A stretch of 64,000 bases of DNA, from NCBI GenBank assembly GCA_037975125.1, contig CM075853.1:91177794-91241793 (forward strand), in the 5' to 3' direction. Positions 29,001 through 46,451 of the stretch are shown piece after piece. Made by a program: the position numbers and the translations under genes. The stretch is from Latrodectus hesperus. Taxonomy: Eukaryota; Arthropoda; Arachnida; Araneae; Theridiidae. The notes beneath the pieces are model-generated. The model had not been told where the DNA came from. It saw nothing but the letters and a program-made list of their open reading frames with translations, and ran no database searches. Positions within the stretch are counted from its first letter, which is position 1; each line of letters opens with the position of its first letter.

Positions 29001-29894
29001 AGGAATCAGAATACCTGGCCATACTGACCATAAAACTTTACAGGGATTAGTTAAAGCATAACTCCTTTTACGATTGTATCTGTAACAGCAATTGAGGCAA
29101 AATTGCTGGTCAGTAATTGGAGAAAAATATTAATAATGGAAGTTAATTAAAGTACATTTAGGAAAAAAATCATTTTACTTTTAAGTAAACTCAGACTGCA
29201 CTTTTCGTAAAAGTGCGGTCAACAGTGAATGAGCTCGAAAATCTTCACAATTTTACACCACTTTTGATGTCCTTCCACTTTAGCTCTATCAAAAGCAATA
29301 GTTCTAGCACTACCGATATCACTTTCAAGAAATGAAAAAAGACACTAACTGTTATTGATCAACTGTACAGTCAGATAAAAATTTAATAAGCTATTGGGTC
29401 CAGTAAAATGTGAAATCGAGTGCACAGTGGAATTTTGTGGCTCGTAGATAAATTCTGCGGTGAAATTTAGGATATTTTAAATACTGTTTAGACATTTGAA
29501 ACCACAATATGAATGATTTAAATTTTTTAATCACATGAGTCTAGTTTCGACTACATTTAAATTTCTGAATTAACACTTTAAAAAAAAGTCACTCAGATAA
29601 ACTATTCAATACTTCAATTTAATCATATAATACGGCAAATATTACTTTGTTACTTTGAAACTACTTAACACACAGTACTAAATACTTTTTACATTTAAAG
29701 TACTAAACACTCATTATATTATGAGAATACATTTGATGAACGTAAATTGCATCAGTACTTTAAGATGCATCTTCAACCATTGGTTTCATATTAGAAATTC
29801 AAAATGTTTTCCTCTGGGGCCATTTTAGAGATATTGTACTTCCATGGAATAAATGAAAATATTTAGATAGTAAAATTCTACTTAAATATACAGA
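29001..29894. other. AT-rich stretch with a small hairpin
   Basis: No gene seen. A perfect hairpin GCACTTTT-CGT-AAAAGTGC lies at 29198-29216. Confidence 0.5.
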
Positions 29895-33390
<3,496 letters not shown>

Positions 33391-33484
33391 TAAGTGATTG
33401 AAAACATTTATGATAACAGTTTTATCCATTAAAAAATTTATAAATATTGAGAAAAAAAAGAGTATAAAAACAATATTTTTCAAA

Positions 33485-33590
<106 letters not shown>

Positions 33591-33791
33591 CATTTACACA
33601 GCTGTATGCTTTTCGTCATTTTACAATGTAAGCGCATACGGCGTGCGGGCTATCCTACGAAATCTATGTTAAGTATTTTAAGTTTTTATACCATCATACA
33701 GGGTTGAAATATAAACTGAGTATTCGCTATTGTGTAGTAGGTAGGTTTTAATTCTAGTGAAATTTATATATAAAATATAAAGTAAATCAAA

Positions 33792-33904
33792 TTACAAATC
33801 TACCATCGCCCCCCATTTTTTCTGGGCTCCTTAACGCCCCCCTCTAGGTCTCAAACGCCCACAAGGGGGCGTTATCGCCCACTTTGGGAAAGACTGACAT
33901 AAAC
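33792..33904 (-). mobile_element. hAT left terminus in inverted orientation, with 8-bp TSD
   Basis: Read on the minus strand from 33896 this begins CAGTCTTTCCCAAAGTGGGC and continues with C/G-rich blocks (AACGCCCCC, GGGGGGCGTTAAGG, GGGGGGCGATGG). The first 14 bases match the right terminus of the element at 12 of 14 positions (CAGTGTTTCTCAAA there). The next 8 bp outward, ACATAAAC (33897-33904), are the exact reverse complement of the 8 bp after the right terminus (GTTTATGT, 36437-36444). On the plus strand this end therefore faces away from the transposase gene. Confidence 0.8.
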
Positions 33905-34266
33905 GTTGAGCATACACCGCCAGCCCGCTTTATACCCCTCCGATATTCCCCTTTACGTCATCTGACCGTTGTCGATCTTCTGATTGGTTTTTAGATCGAT
34001 TAGATCGGACCGAAAACATGCGTGCTTCCGTTCTTCTGAAAAACTGGTCTGAGGAAAAAGTCCATCTCAGCGTACCACCCCTTTTCAGAATAGAATCGTC
34101 GACAAGTGGTGGTTTTGCAATACAAAAACGGACTCTACGTGGTAGCAATCGGCTGGTTCATCGATACTTGTTCAAACTTGCTCAGTACGATTGAGCATCG
34201 AAAGAGATAAACGAGTTTGTGCGTCTTTGTCTTATTCCTGTCGGTGCTTGCTGTATTTAAATCCCA

Positions 34267-34274
34267 TATAAAAG
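34267..34274 (+). promoter_or_regulatory. Candidate TATA box of the hAT transposase gene
   Basis: TATAAAAG, with TCATTAG about 30 bp downstream as a possible initiator, 103 bp before the ATG. Position and spacing are plausible for an arthropod core promoter. In DNA this AT-rich a chance match is possible. Confidence 0.35.
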
Positions 34275-34376
34275 CTCGTAATTTTTCTTATATTTTCATT
34301 AGTGACTTCGCGCGCTATCTTTAAACGAGTATTTAAGTTCAACACTTTATTTATATATTTTTGAAAAAAAAAAGCC

Positions 34377-36143
34377 ATGTCGCAAGCAAAAAAGAAGAAA
34401 CGGCAATACAGTGCAGAATATATTAAATATGAATTCATAGAAAATTTGACAAACCCATCTTTGCCTTTGTGCCTTCTTTGTTCAAAAACATTTTCAAACG
34501 AAGCGATGAAGCCTTCAAGACTTCAAGATCACTTAAATAAAATCCATCCAGATAAGAAGGACAAAAATGTAGCCTATTTTCAAGATCTGGAAAAGAAGCA
34601 TAATGCTCAGCCAAATGTATCAAAACTTTTTTCGATGGCAGCTAAGCAAGACGATGATGGACTTCGAGCTTCATACAATATCTCTCTGTTAATTGCTCAA
34701 ACAGGTAAACCACACACCATCGGAGAAACGTTAATTTTGCCGGCGATAAAAGAAGTTATAACTACTGTGCTCCATAAACCGCCGGCAGATATAATTCGAA
34801 AAATTCCTTTGAGCAATAATTCTGTGCAAAGACGAATTGATGAAATGGCTGAAAACATTGAAGAGTCATTGTGCAATCATCTGAAGACTAGTCAATTTTC
34901 AATTCAGTTGGATGAGTCCACTTTACCAACTAATGAAGCATTGTTGTTGTCTTACGTGAGGTTCATTAAAGATGAAAAAATATGTCAAGAACTTTTATTT
35001 GCTAGAAATCTTGCGACAGTCACAAAAGGAGAAACCATATTCAAAACACTGGAAAAGTTTTGTGATGAAAAAGGAATTCCCTTGAAGAATATTATATCAG
35101 CTGCTACAGATGGTGCTCCAGCTATGACAGGGTGTCAAAAAGGCTTCATGTCGTACTTAAAAAACAAAATTCCTGATGTGATTGCTGTACATTGCGTTAT
35201 ACATCGACAGCATTTAGTTGCTAGAAATTTAAGTGAACGACTGTTTCAATCATTGCAACATGTCATCAGAGCAGTCAATAAAATCCGAAACAACTCTTTA
35301 AGTGACAGATTATTTAATCAGCTTTGTGTTGCTAATGATGAAGATTTCAACAGATTGATCTTTCACACAGAAGTGCGTTGGCTATCAAAAGGAAATTGTC
35401 TTGCTCGTTTTTACAATCTGTTTGACTCTGTCATAGAGTTCTTGGAAAACAAAGACACAGCATTGTGCGAAAACCTCATCACATCAAAGAATGATATCGC
35501 ATACCTGACAGACCTTTATATATTGTTTAATGATATGAATCTCCAACTTCAAGGCGATGACTTGAACTTAATAAAAACAAAAAATATCGTCGCTGCTTTC
35601 GTAGCCAAGCTGCTCTTACACAAGAAGAATATCGGCAGACGTGAGTTCCATAATTTTCCCAATTTATCAGTATCCTGCAACAACGACGACTTGCTCGTCT
35701 ACTGCCAACATTTGGAAAATCTCTACAGTGATTTCATTGAAAGATTCCAGGACATTTTGAAATTGGAAATACCAGACTGGGTGTTAGATCCTTTTTCAAA
35801 TGTCAACATAGCAATATCACTCCAACTGGAAGAAGAACTTATAGAACTGACAACGAACGAGGAAATAAAAATAAAATTTAAAAATGGCTACCAACAATTT
35901 TGGCTACAAAAGTCAATTCCGCAGTTGTACCCTGGATTGTGGTCGATCGTTCAACAATTTTTGATATCATTCCCATCGTCATATTTGTGTGAACGTGGAT
36001 TTAGCGCTGTGACAACTCTGCTTACTAAAAAGAGAAACCATTTGCAAGTTACCAAACGTGGTGACTTACGATTCTTTTTGAGTAAAATCGAACCTCATAT
36101 CAACAAACTTGTTAAAAATCATCAAATTCATCCATCCCATTAG
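34377..36143 (+). CDS. hAT transposase, ZBED5-like, intact 588 aa
   Basis: Uninterrupted ORF from ATG (context AAAAAAGCCATGTCG) to TAG. It encodes a hAT-superfamily transposase of the type also found domesticated as ZBED5/FAM200-like proteins. Residues 5-9 (KKKKR) could be a nuclear localisation signal. Residues 30-58 form a BED-like zinc finger: Cys32, Cys35, His52, His57. The RNase H-like core shows QLDES with Asp179 and SAATDGAPAM with Asp245, the first two catalytic acids, then CVIHRQHL (Cys273, His276, His280) and EVRWLSKGN. The C-terminal hATC dimerisation domain (about 518-560) contains FPSSYLCERGFSAVTTLLTK, with Glu539 the likely third catalytic residue. Length is normal for the group. 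Flanking target duplications and terminal repeats argue for a mobile copy rather than a domesticated gene. Codon use is less AT-biased than the flanks. Whether it is expressed cannot be told. Confidence 0.95.
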   Translation: MSQAKKKKRQYSAEYIKYEFIENLTNPSLPLCLLCSKTFSNEAMKPSRLQDHLNKIHPDKKDKNVAYFQDLEKKHNAQPNVSKLFSMAAKQDDDGLRASYNISLLIAQTGKPHTIGETLILPAIKEVITTVLHKPPADIIRKIPLSNNSVQRRIDEMAENIEESLCNHLKTSQFSIQLDESTLPTNEALLLSYVRFIKDEKICQELLFARNLATVTKGETIFKTLEKFCDEKGIPLKNIISAATDGAPAMTGCQKGFMSYLKNKIPDVIAVHCVIHRQHLVARNLSERLFQSLQHVIRAVNKIRNNSLSDRLFNQLCVANDEDFNRLIFHTEVRWLSKGNCLARFYNLFDSVIEFLENKDTALCENLITSKNDIAYLTDLYILFNDMNLQLQGDDLNLIKTKNIVAAFVAKLLLHKKNIGRREFHNFPNLSVSCNNDDLLVYCQHLENLYSDFIERFQDILKLEIPDWVLDPFSNVNIAISLQLEEELIELTTNEEIKIKFKNGYQQFWLQKSIPQLYPGLWSIVQQFLISFPSSYLCERGFSAVTTLLTKKRNHLQVTKRGDLRFFLSKIEPHINKLVKNHQIHPSH

Positions 36144-36196
36144 GTTTGTTTAAAAACTAAAATTGATTACCTATCTATATTGTTTCTTTTAATTTG

Positions 36197-36202
36197 ATTA
36201 AA
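36197..36202 (+). promoter_or_regulatory. Candidate polyadenylation signal of the hAT gene
   Basis: ATTAAA 54 bp after the transposase stop codon, inside the element. This is the common variant signal; chance occurrence in AT-rich DNA is likely enough to keep confidence low. Confidence 0.3.
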
Positions 36203-36529
36203 ATATATTATTAATATTATAAAGTTGCGTTTTAATTGCTCTCACTGGTAAAAATGTCTAGTTTAGAATGTAAGTTTAAGCACCAGAACCGATTAATATA
36301 ACACACTGTAACTAAATTAATTAAAATAATGAAATTGTGGTTTTTAAGTTTTAGAAGTGTATAAAAATGGGGGGGGCGATGAAAAATAATTGATTTTCAA
36401 AGGGGGCGGTAGAAGAAATAAGTTTGAGAAACACTGGTTTATGTGAAAGCTATTGAACTGCATATATCAGTTTAAACAACGTAGAGCTGCTTAATCAATG
36501 TGAAATAATGAACAGGCAATCTTGTACAT

Positions 36530-37526
36530 GACATCTAGATGACCTTACGCGAGGTCGAACCATTGGGAAGATTGAGGAAGTTCGAAGTGTGACAAGTGTG
36601 GCTGCGGAGTTTGGAATCGCTCACAGCATCGTTTAACGAATCTGAAGAGCATTTCAAACTACAGGAACAGCTGTCCGAAGGTTCAGCAGTGGTCGTCCAC
36701 GAGCAACCATGGCAGTCGACGACCGGTATATTGTCCTACAGGCATGAAGGAACCTCTAACACCTCCAACAGACGAATGGATGACCGATATTATGGTTTAC
36801 AGTCGGCAGGAGGCTGCACATTGATGACCTATTCGCACGACGACCTGTACGTTGTGTACTATAGACGTCTGCCCACCGAAGAAGGTGCTTTGTGTGCTGC
36901 CGGGAACATCAGAACTGGACGGATCAGCAATGGGGTCGAGTACTCTTTATGGACTAGAGCAGATTTAGTCTGACTACCGATTCTGGAGTCATCGCATACA
37001 CATCTGGAGAGAGCGGGAAACACACAATAACCCCTCCAACATTGTCAAAAGGGACCGGTTTCGAGGTCACGACGTTCTCGTTTGGTGAAGCATCATGCTT
37101 GGTAGCCGTACAGACTTTCATGTCATCCAAGGAGGTTCAGTCACCGGGTCCCGTTATTGTAATGATATTCTCATTCCTTATGTGCGCCTTTTTAGAGGTT
37201 TTATGGGTCCCCAGTTCCTTTTCATGGACGACAATGCTTCACCTCATCGTGCAGAGGCTGTCGAAGAGATGTTGGAAAGTTAGGATATTGAATGCATGGA
37301 TTAGCCGGCAAGATCCCTGGATCTAAATCCAATCGAACACATATAGGACTTTCTAAGGAGACGCTTGGCGGCACGTCACGAACCACCAACGATTCCAGAG
37401 CTGCGATTGGCGCCACAATAAGAATGGGCAGCAATACCTCAACAACTTATTGACAAACTCATACTCAGTATGGACAGACGATGTCAATCCTGCACAGCAG
37501 TCAGGGGAGATCATATTCCCTACTAA
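36530..37526 (+). pseudogene. Decayed Tc1-like transposase next to the hAT element
   Basis: Plus-strand relic readable in shifting frames. The N-terminal helix-turn-helix region reads RTIGKIEEVRSVTSVAAEFG, an in-frame stop, then RAFQTTGTAVRRF, SSGRPRATMAVDDRYIVLQA. Later pieces read VLFMDE-like sequence at about 36940, then RTDFHVIQGGSVTGSRYCND, FMDDNASPHRAEAVEEML (second catalytic Asp), a stop, and LDLNPIEHI with the final catalytic Glu retained. The end reads AVRGDHIPY then TAA (37524-37526). At least five stops or frameshifts make it inactive. It is a different lineage from the Tc1 relic at 10.2-11.4 kb, judged by its C-terminus. The DNA right of the gene runs to CACACCAGTG at 37767-37776, immediately followed by (TA)n. 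Confidence 0.9.
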
Positions 37527-37773
37527 AAGCTAGATGTTCTTTGCTAGACAGCTGTCACATGGATGTTTCGGCGGCCGTTTCTGTCATTCTGCTCCATGCT
37601 CATTTTTCAATAAAGTTCCTATTTGATCATTTGGAATTTTTGGACAGTTTTTTTTTTACTTTTTCCATATTCTTACATCTGGAGGATGTTCTGGTACGAT
37701 TTTTATCGATTTGGAACACTGCTGAGAGACGCTGCTTTAGAAAAACCGTTTCGTCCTTAATTTTTGCACACCA

Positions 37774-41741
<3,968 letters not shown>

Positions 41742-42157
41742 TCAATAACAACAATACTGTTGTTGTTGTTGCTAATGACACTTGGACAACCCAAGCTCGC
41801 TATGCCTTGGCTATGCGAATTTAAGTCAATTGGGAGCGTCTTTCGTTTTTTTTAATCAGAGAACCATGAAGGTGAAAACACGACTTTTGCTCTTCAAATT
41901 CTCCGATAGATGGCAGCACCGGAGGATCTACTTCTTCAATTTTGACATTGATATAAAAGGGGAGGAAACTTTCTCCAGACCATTGCACCTATGGTAACTG
42001 CTCAACGAACGACACCAGGACTTTCGATTCCACAGATTTAATGAGCACGTATATCGCATGTACTCGGTGGGTCTTTGGTGGCATTGGGAATCGAACCCCA
42101 ACCTTTTGGAGGAAAGGCCGATAACCTAACCACTAGGCTACCACATCCCCTCAATAA
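41742..42157 (-). mobile_element. tRNA-derived SINE, family S2, copy 1 with 7-bp TSDs
   Basis: Minus-strand body 42150-41749, flanked by TCAATAA on both sides (41742-41748, 42151-42157). The head reads GGTAGCCTAGTGGTTAGG (A box) and GGGTTCGATTCCC (B box). The 3' half includes CGAAAGACGCTCCCAATTGA, GCGAGCTTGGGTTGTCCAAG and GTGTCATTAGCAACAACAAC. The 71-codon plus-strand ORF across it is a by-product. Confidence 0.93.
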
Positions 42158-43031
42158 GTATTTATCGTAATATACATTTTTGTTATAGCATTTATACCAG
42201 CTCTTCATTTTTGTCATTTAGGCTCATATTTACGTAATTTACAAGACAGAAGTTGTATTGTCTTATTTGGAAAATTGAATGTAAATGTATATATGTAGTT
42301 GTTCGATAAGATAAGAACTCGTGATCAGTAACATATGGGACATACGACCAGCATTTGATCAGTGGATTTCTTAAGAATATTTTCTATGCTTTTGGAATAC
42401 CGTACTTTTTTTAAAAATCAATATACAAATGAAACATTCCAAAGTATGTGAAAATTTAGATTCTGAATATAGGGTTACTCTCTTCTACACAGATTATGAG
42501 TGGCTGTTCAGAATATTAACACATATATAGCAAATAATTCCCATATTAATACCATATTTGTGGCATGTATATGCTAATTAAAATTAAAACTGAATCTAGG
42601 TCAATGATCTAAACTTAAATCCAGGTATTTCAATGGTTAATAAGGAATTTTATGATTAACTATCAGTCAAGTAACATTTAATTATTAGTTGCACAATGAC
42701 GGTTAGTATTTAGACTTTAAGTTATATAAAATAATGGAAGTATTGATGAGAGAGTAAAAAGACAGAAATCCTTTTCCTAAAATTCCTTATTTTTGCATTT
42801 CATACTTAATTCAGATTTGGTAAAATTAAAAGATGTTTATTCAAAAAAAGTAATTTTAATCAACCACTGATTTACGTGCTTAATCATTTATTTGAATTCT
42901 TAAAGACATTATCAGGTTATTTCCAAATTTTAAATTTACAATTTTTAAGAGCTAAATTTTCTGTTTTGTAATTTTATGCCAATGTGATCCCTGTTAAAAT
43001 AATAAGCATAATTTCATATTTGAATAATTTA
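42158..43031. other. AT-rich stretch, no feature seen
   Basis: Spacer between the S2 SINE and the first MITE; nothing recognised. Confidence 0.6.
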
Positions 43032-43287
43032 GGCACCGGAACCGTATAATCCATGATTCCAAATTCTGAATATTTTTGGCAATGAAGAAATATTGCCAAG
43101 ATGATGTATCGTGTCGTGCGAGATGGAGCAAACACTAGGGTTAACAAAGTAGAATTTTCTGCATATAATTCTTATATGTCTCCATATATATGACGAAAAA
43201 AAACGAGGTTGTGAGATATATAAGTAAATCCGCCAAAAAATCGCCAATCTCAGAATTTGGCATCCTGGATTATACCGCACCTGTGCC
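43032..43287 (+). mobile_element. MITE family M1, copy A
   Basis: 256 bp. Left end GGCACCGGAACCGTATAATC and right end GGATTATACCGCACCTGTGCC are inverted repeats, more diverged on the left. Subterminal blocks TTTTTGGCAATGAAGAAATA (left) and CCGCCAAAAAATCGCCAATC (right) are shared with the other copies. Flanking octamers ATAATTTA and TTATTTTA match at 6 of 8. No coding capacity. Confidence 0.92.
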
Positions 43288-45567
43288 TTATTTTACATTA
43301 TATTTTAATTAACAGAACAATTAATTAAGGGTCTTGAGAAACAAGTGTTTAGCACAAATTTTATTATTTTCAAAGATAAAGTACATTTTGTATCAATAAA
43401 TATGTCAGTTATTTTCTTATTAAGATTTTAATAACTTATTTAATATAAATATTAGAACAGTAATTTTAATAAGCATGATACAATAATGTTAGTTAAAATT
43501 ATTACCTATTTTAGAACAAATTAATTAAATCCATTAACTTTAATTATAATCATATAAGTTTGCACAAACAATTTTCACAAATGTAATCTTTTAAATGATT
43601 CTTTTTTAGAGTTCCCGATTATTTGTATCAAATAATATTTCTCAAAATAGCTTCATTTTCAAGAGTTTTGAGTATTTATTTACAAAATAAGCTAAAAAGT
43701 CACCATTCTGTGAAAAATAAAAATATTTTTTTGAAATAAATAGCGTCTTTATAAACTTTTCTAAGCAATTTTGTTTTAATTTTCAAATGTGGGTTTTCCA
43801 CGTTTATAAATTTAATTACTTCTTAAATTAAATATTTTAAAATTTATTTTCTACTATTGGAAAGAATATTAATTGTTTTACGTAATACATGGAATGAAAC
43901 TTCCGTTAGTAATTTTCATTAATATATAATCAGCTTTATAAGCTTGGTAATAATTATAAATTAGGAAAACTTTATTAGGCAGTTCGAGATATGATTTTTC
44001 TATAAAAATAGGGATCACTACTTAAGTAATCTTTCGATAATATTCTTTAAAACGTAAATTGTGTGTTTTTTCTCTTTTATTTATGTTCAACGAGTAACAT
44101 AAAAGTATTCAACTAGATAATTCTATGTTATTTCATGAAAAAAATGCATAAAAAAATGTACTTTATCTTCTCGTAACGTTTAGTTTCAATTCAATTTCAT
44201 GTTAATCTTGTTAGCCATTTTTGAGACCTATTTTGTGTATTACTGACATTTGATTAAATTTATAATTATTTTTTTGTATTCTATTTGATTGTTTTCTTGA
44301 AAAAAATAATTTCATAAGTAATTTTTTAAAAAAGAAAACATTTGTTATGTGTTATAGTTAAAATAATGTATTCGACACATCCATTTTATTTTTAATAATA
44401 CATGTATTTCTTCAGTCCATATGACAAAAGTTTAACCTGTTTTGATAGTAATAGCTCTACTTGATTTAAATCTCTCTATCAAAACTTTTCGTCAAAAATA
44501 CTTTCTTTTAATGTTTTAAAAAATAATTAAAATCCAAAGAAAATCATGTAAAAAATTTTCTCAGTTAAAATACAAAAATTTATAAAATTCTTTCAATTTT
44601 AAATTTTTAAAATCAAATCTAATCTTCTGGCAAGGTAGAGTAAAAAAAGGGAAATGAATGTTACTCTGATAACATTGAGAGAGAAAAGAGCAAAAAATAG
44701 TGACGTACTTTTAAAAACAAGAACATCCCTAAACTCTTATTCTTTTTTTAAGAACATTACTAATCCCATTTTTTGAGTGCTTTTGTCTCAAATGACGGTA
44801 GTAACAAGCTTAAAAATTTTGAGGAAGATTTTTACAGGCCTTTGTAGTAAAGGAAATAAATTTACTGAAATCCTCTTCTGTTATTTTGAATTACTCAATC
44901 TCAATAAAATCTATGTTTTTGTCGGATAATATAAATATAGTGATTGATTTTTATGAAATAATTTGGAAAAGAATTAAAATTTTGCTTGGATTCTATATAT
45001 TTTTAAATAAGAAATTTGTAGGATTAGGATAAAAAATAAGTGAAAACTGTTTGCGAAAGAAAATGCAAATAAGAATTTACTTTTTTGTAACTTTTATGAT
45101 TTTTTAAGTGGATTTATTTATTATTTCTAGATTCGCTCTGTAATATTTTATGATTTTTTTAACGACTTTGTTTCTTATTTTTAGTGTGCAAAATTTTAAA
45201 TTAGTTAAATTAAAATGTACGATGTACATAAATTTTGAATGTGAAACATTGAGTTTATTCAGAGCATCGTAGTATAGTAATAAGGATCACAAACATTATT
45301 TTAATCTATTTTCATCACTTCATAGTTTATATGTTATCTGCAATAAAGACGCTCAAAAAGATTTATATATATAAAAAAATCTTATCTAATATAATTACTC
45401 TCCATACAATCTTGAGTAATAAAACAAAACGTCTATTAAAAAATCTGCACATACCGTAATACATGCAATTCATACTTTAAATATACAATTCGTAATTTCA
45501 AAATAATGCATTGATTAAGAATAATTATTGCATAAAATTCTTAATTTAAATATAATTTATATAACAT
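43288..45567. other. AT-rich stretch, no feature seen
   Basis: AT-rich DNA between MITE copies A and B, no gene or repeat noticed. Confidence 0.55.
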
Positions 45568-45839
45568 AAATAAACGGCACAGGTGCCGTATAATCTATGA
45601 TTCCAATTCTGAATTTTTTTGGTAATGAAGAATTGTAGCCAAGATGAGACGTATCGTGACGTGCGCGATGATGTAAATACTAGCGATACCGAAATAGATT
45701 TTTTTGCATAATTCTTATAGGTCACCATATATATGACTTAATAAAATCGAGCTTGCCAGATACATAAGAAAATCCGCCAAAAAATCGCCAGTCTCAGTAT
45801 TTGGCATCCTGGATTATATGGCACCTGTAGCAAACAAAC
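45568..45839 (+). mobile_element. MITE family M1, copy B with near-perfect 8-bp TSD
   Basis: Body 45576-45831 (256 bp), ends GGCACAGGTGCCGTATAATC and ATTATATGGCACCTGTAGC. Flanking octamers AAATAAAC (45568-45575) and AAACAAAC (45832-45839) differ at one base. Same orientation as copy A. Confidence 0.93.
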
Positions 45840-46139
45840 ATAAGCATTCATAATGGTTTCTGTGATATTCTCTTACTCTTTTATATGCCGCAGAAACGCA
45901 CATTTCAGAATTCTTATTAGGCATTTAATACGAATTAAATTTAAATTTTACAAATACGTAAATATAAAATTATATCAATACACTGTGAAATTTAAAAGAA
46001 CTTAAAATGAATTTAGGTGTTAAAATAATATAATTTTAAATGATTTAATCAATTGAAATGCAGTTATGTACCGTATAAATAGGGCTCAACATGACCCATT
46101 GGAAGGACAGTTCTCTTCAGACAGAAAGCTTCCTGGTTT

Positions 46140-46451
46140 AATTCCAGGGTACAGGTGCCGTATGATCCAGGATGCCAAATTCTGAGATTGGCGAATTTTT
46201 GGTGGATTTTCTTATGTATCTTGCAACCTCGTTTTTATTACGTCATACATATAGAGACCTATAAGAATTATGCAGAAAATTCTATTTTGGTAACCCTAAA
46301 TGAATTCATAATTTAAATTCATTCCAATATCATTCCTAGTATGTACATCATCGCGCACGTCATGGTACGTCATCTTGGCAACATTTCTTCATCGCCAAAA
46401 AAAATTCATAATTTTGAATCATGGATCATACGGCACCTGTGCCAATTCCAG
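46140..46451 (-). mobile_element. MITE family M1, copy C with perfect 8-bp TSD
   Basis: Body 46148-46443 (296 bp) flanked by AATTCCAG on both sides (46140-46147, 46444-46451). Ends GGTACAGGTGCCGTATGATC and ATCATACGGCACCTGTGCC. Orientation opposite to copies A and B. It carries about 42 extra bp near 46305-46350 that the other copies lack. The perfect octamer duplication points to the hAT superfamily. Confidence 0.95.

Larger units (their letters stand above)
33905..36444 (+). mobile_element. Autonomous-looking hAT element (body, right terminus, TSD)
   Basis: GC-richer DNA from about 33905 contains the 5' region, a 588-codon transposase ORF, and the right end. The right terminus reads GGGGGCGGTAG, then GTTTGAGAAACACTG ending at 36436, followed by GTTTATGT (36437-36444), an 8-bp target duplication typical of hAT elements. 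G-rich motifs GGGGGGGCGATG (from about 36369) and GGGGGCGG mirror those in the left terminus. The left terminus is displaced and inverted (33792-33904). Confidence 0.85.

Noticed and set aside
33930..34148. 72-codon minus-strand ORF upstream of the hAT gene
   Set aside because: Lies antisense in the element's 5' region, with no recognisable domain; likely chance in GC-richer DNA.
43029..43280. Short ORFs inside the MITE copies (also at 45546, 49013 and 49983)
   Set aside because: They fall within terminal-repeat and internal MITE sequence, in different frames between copies, so they are not genes.
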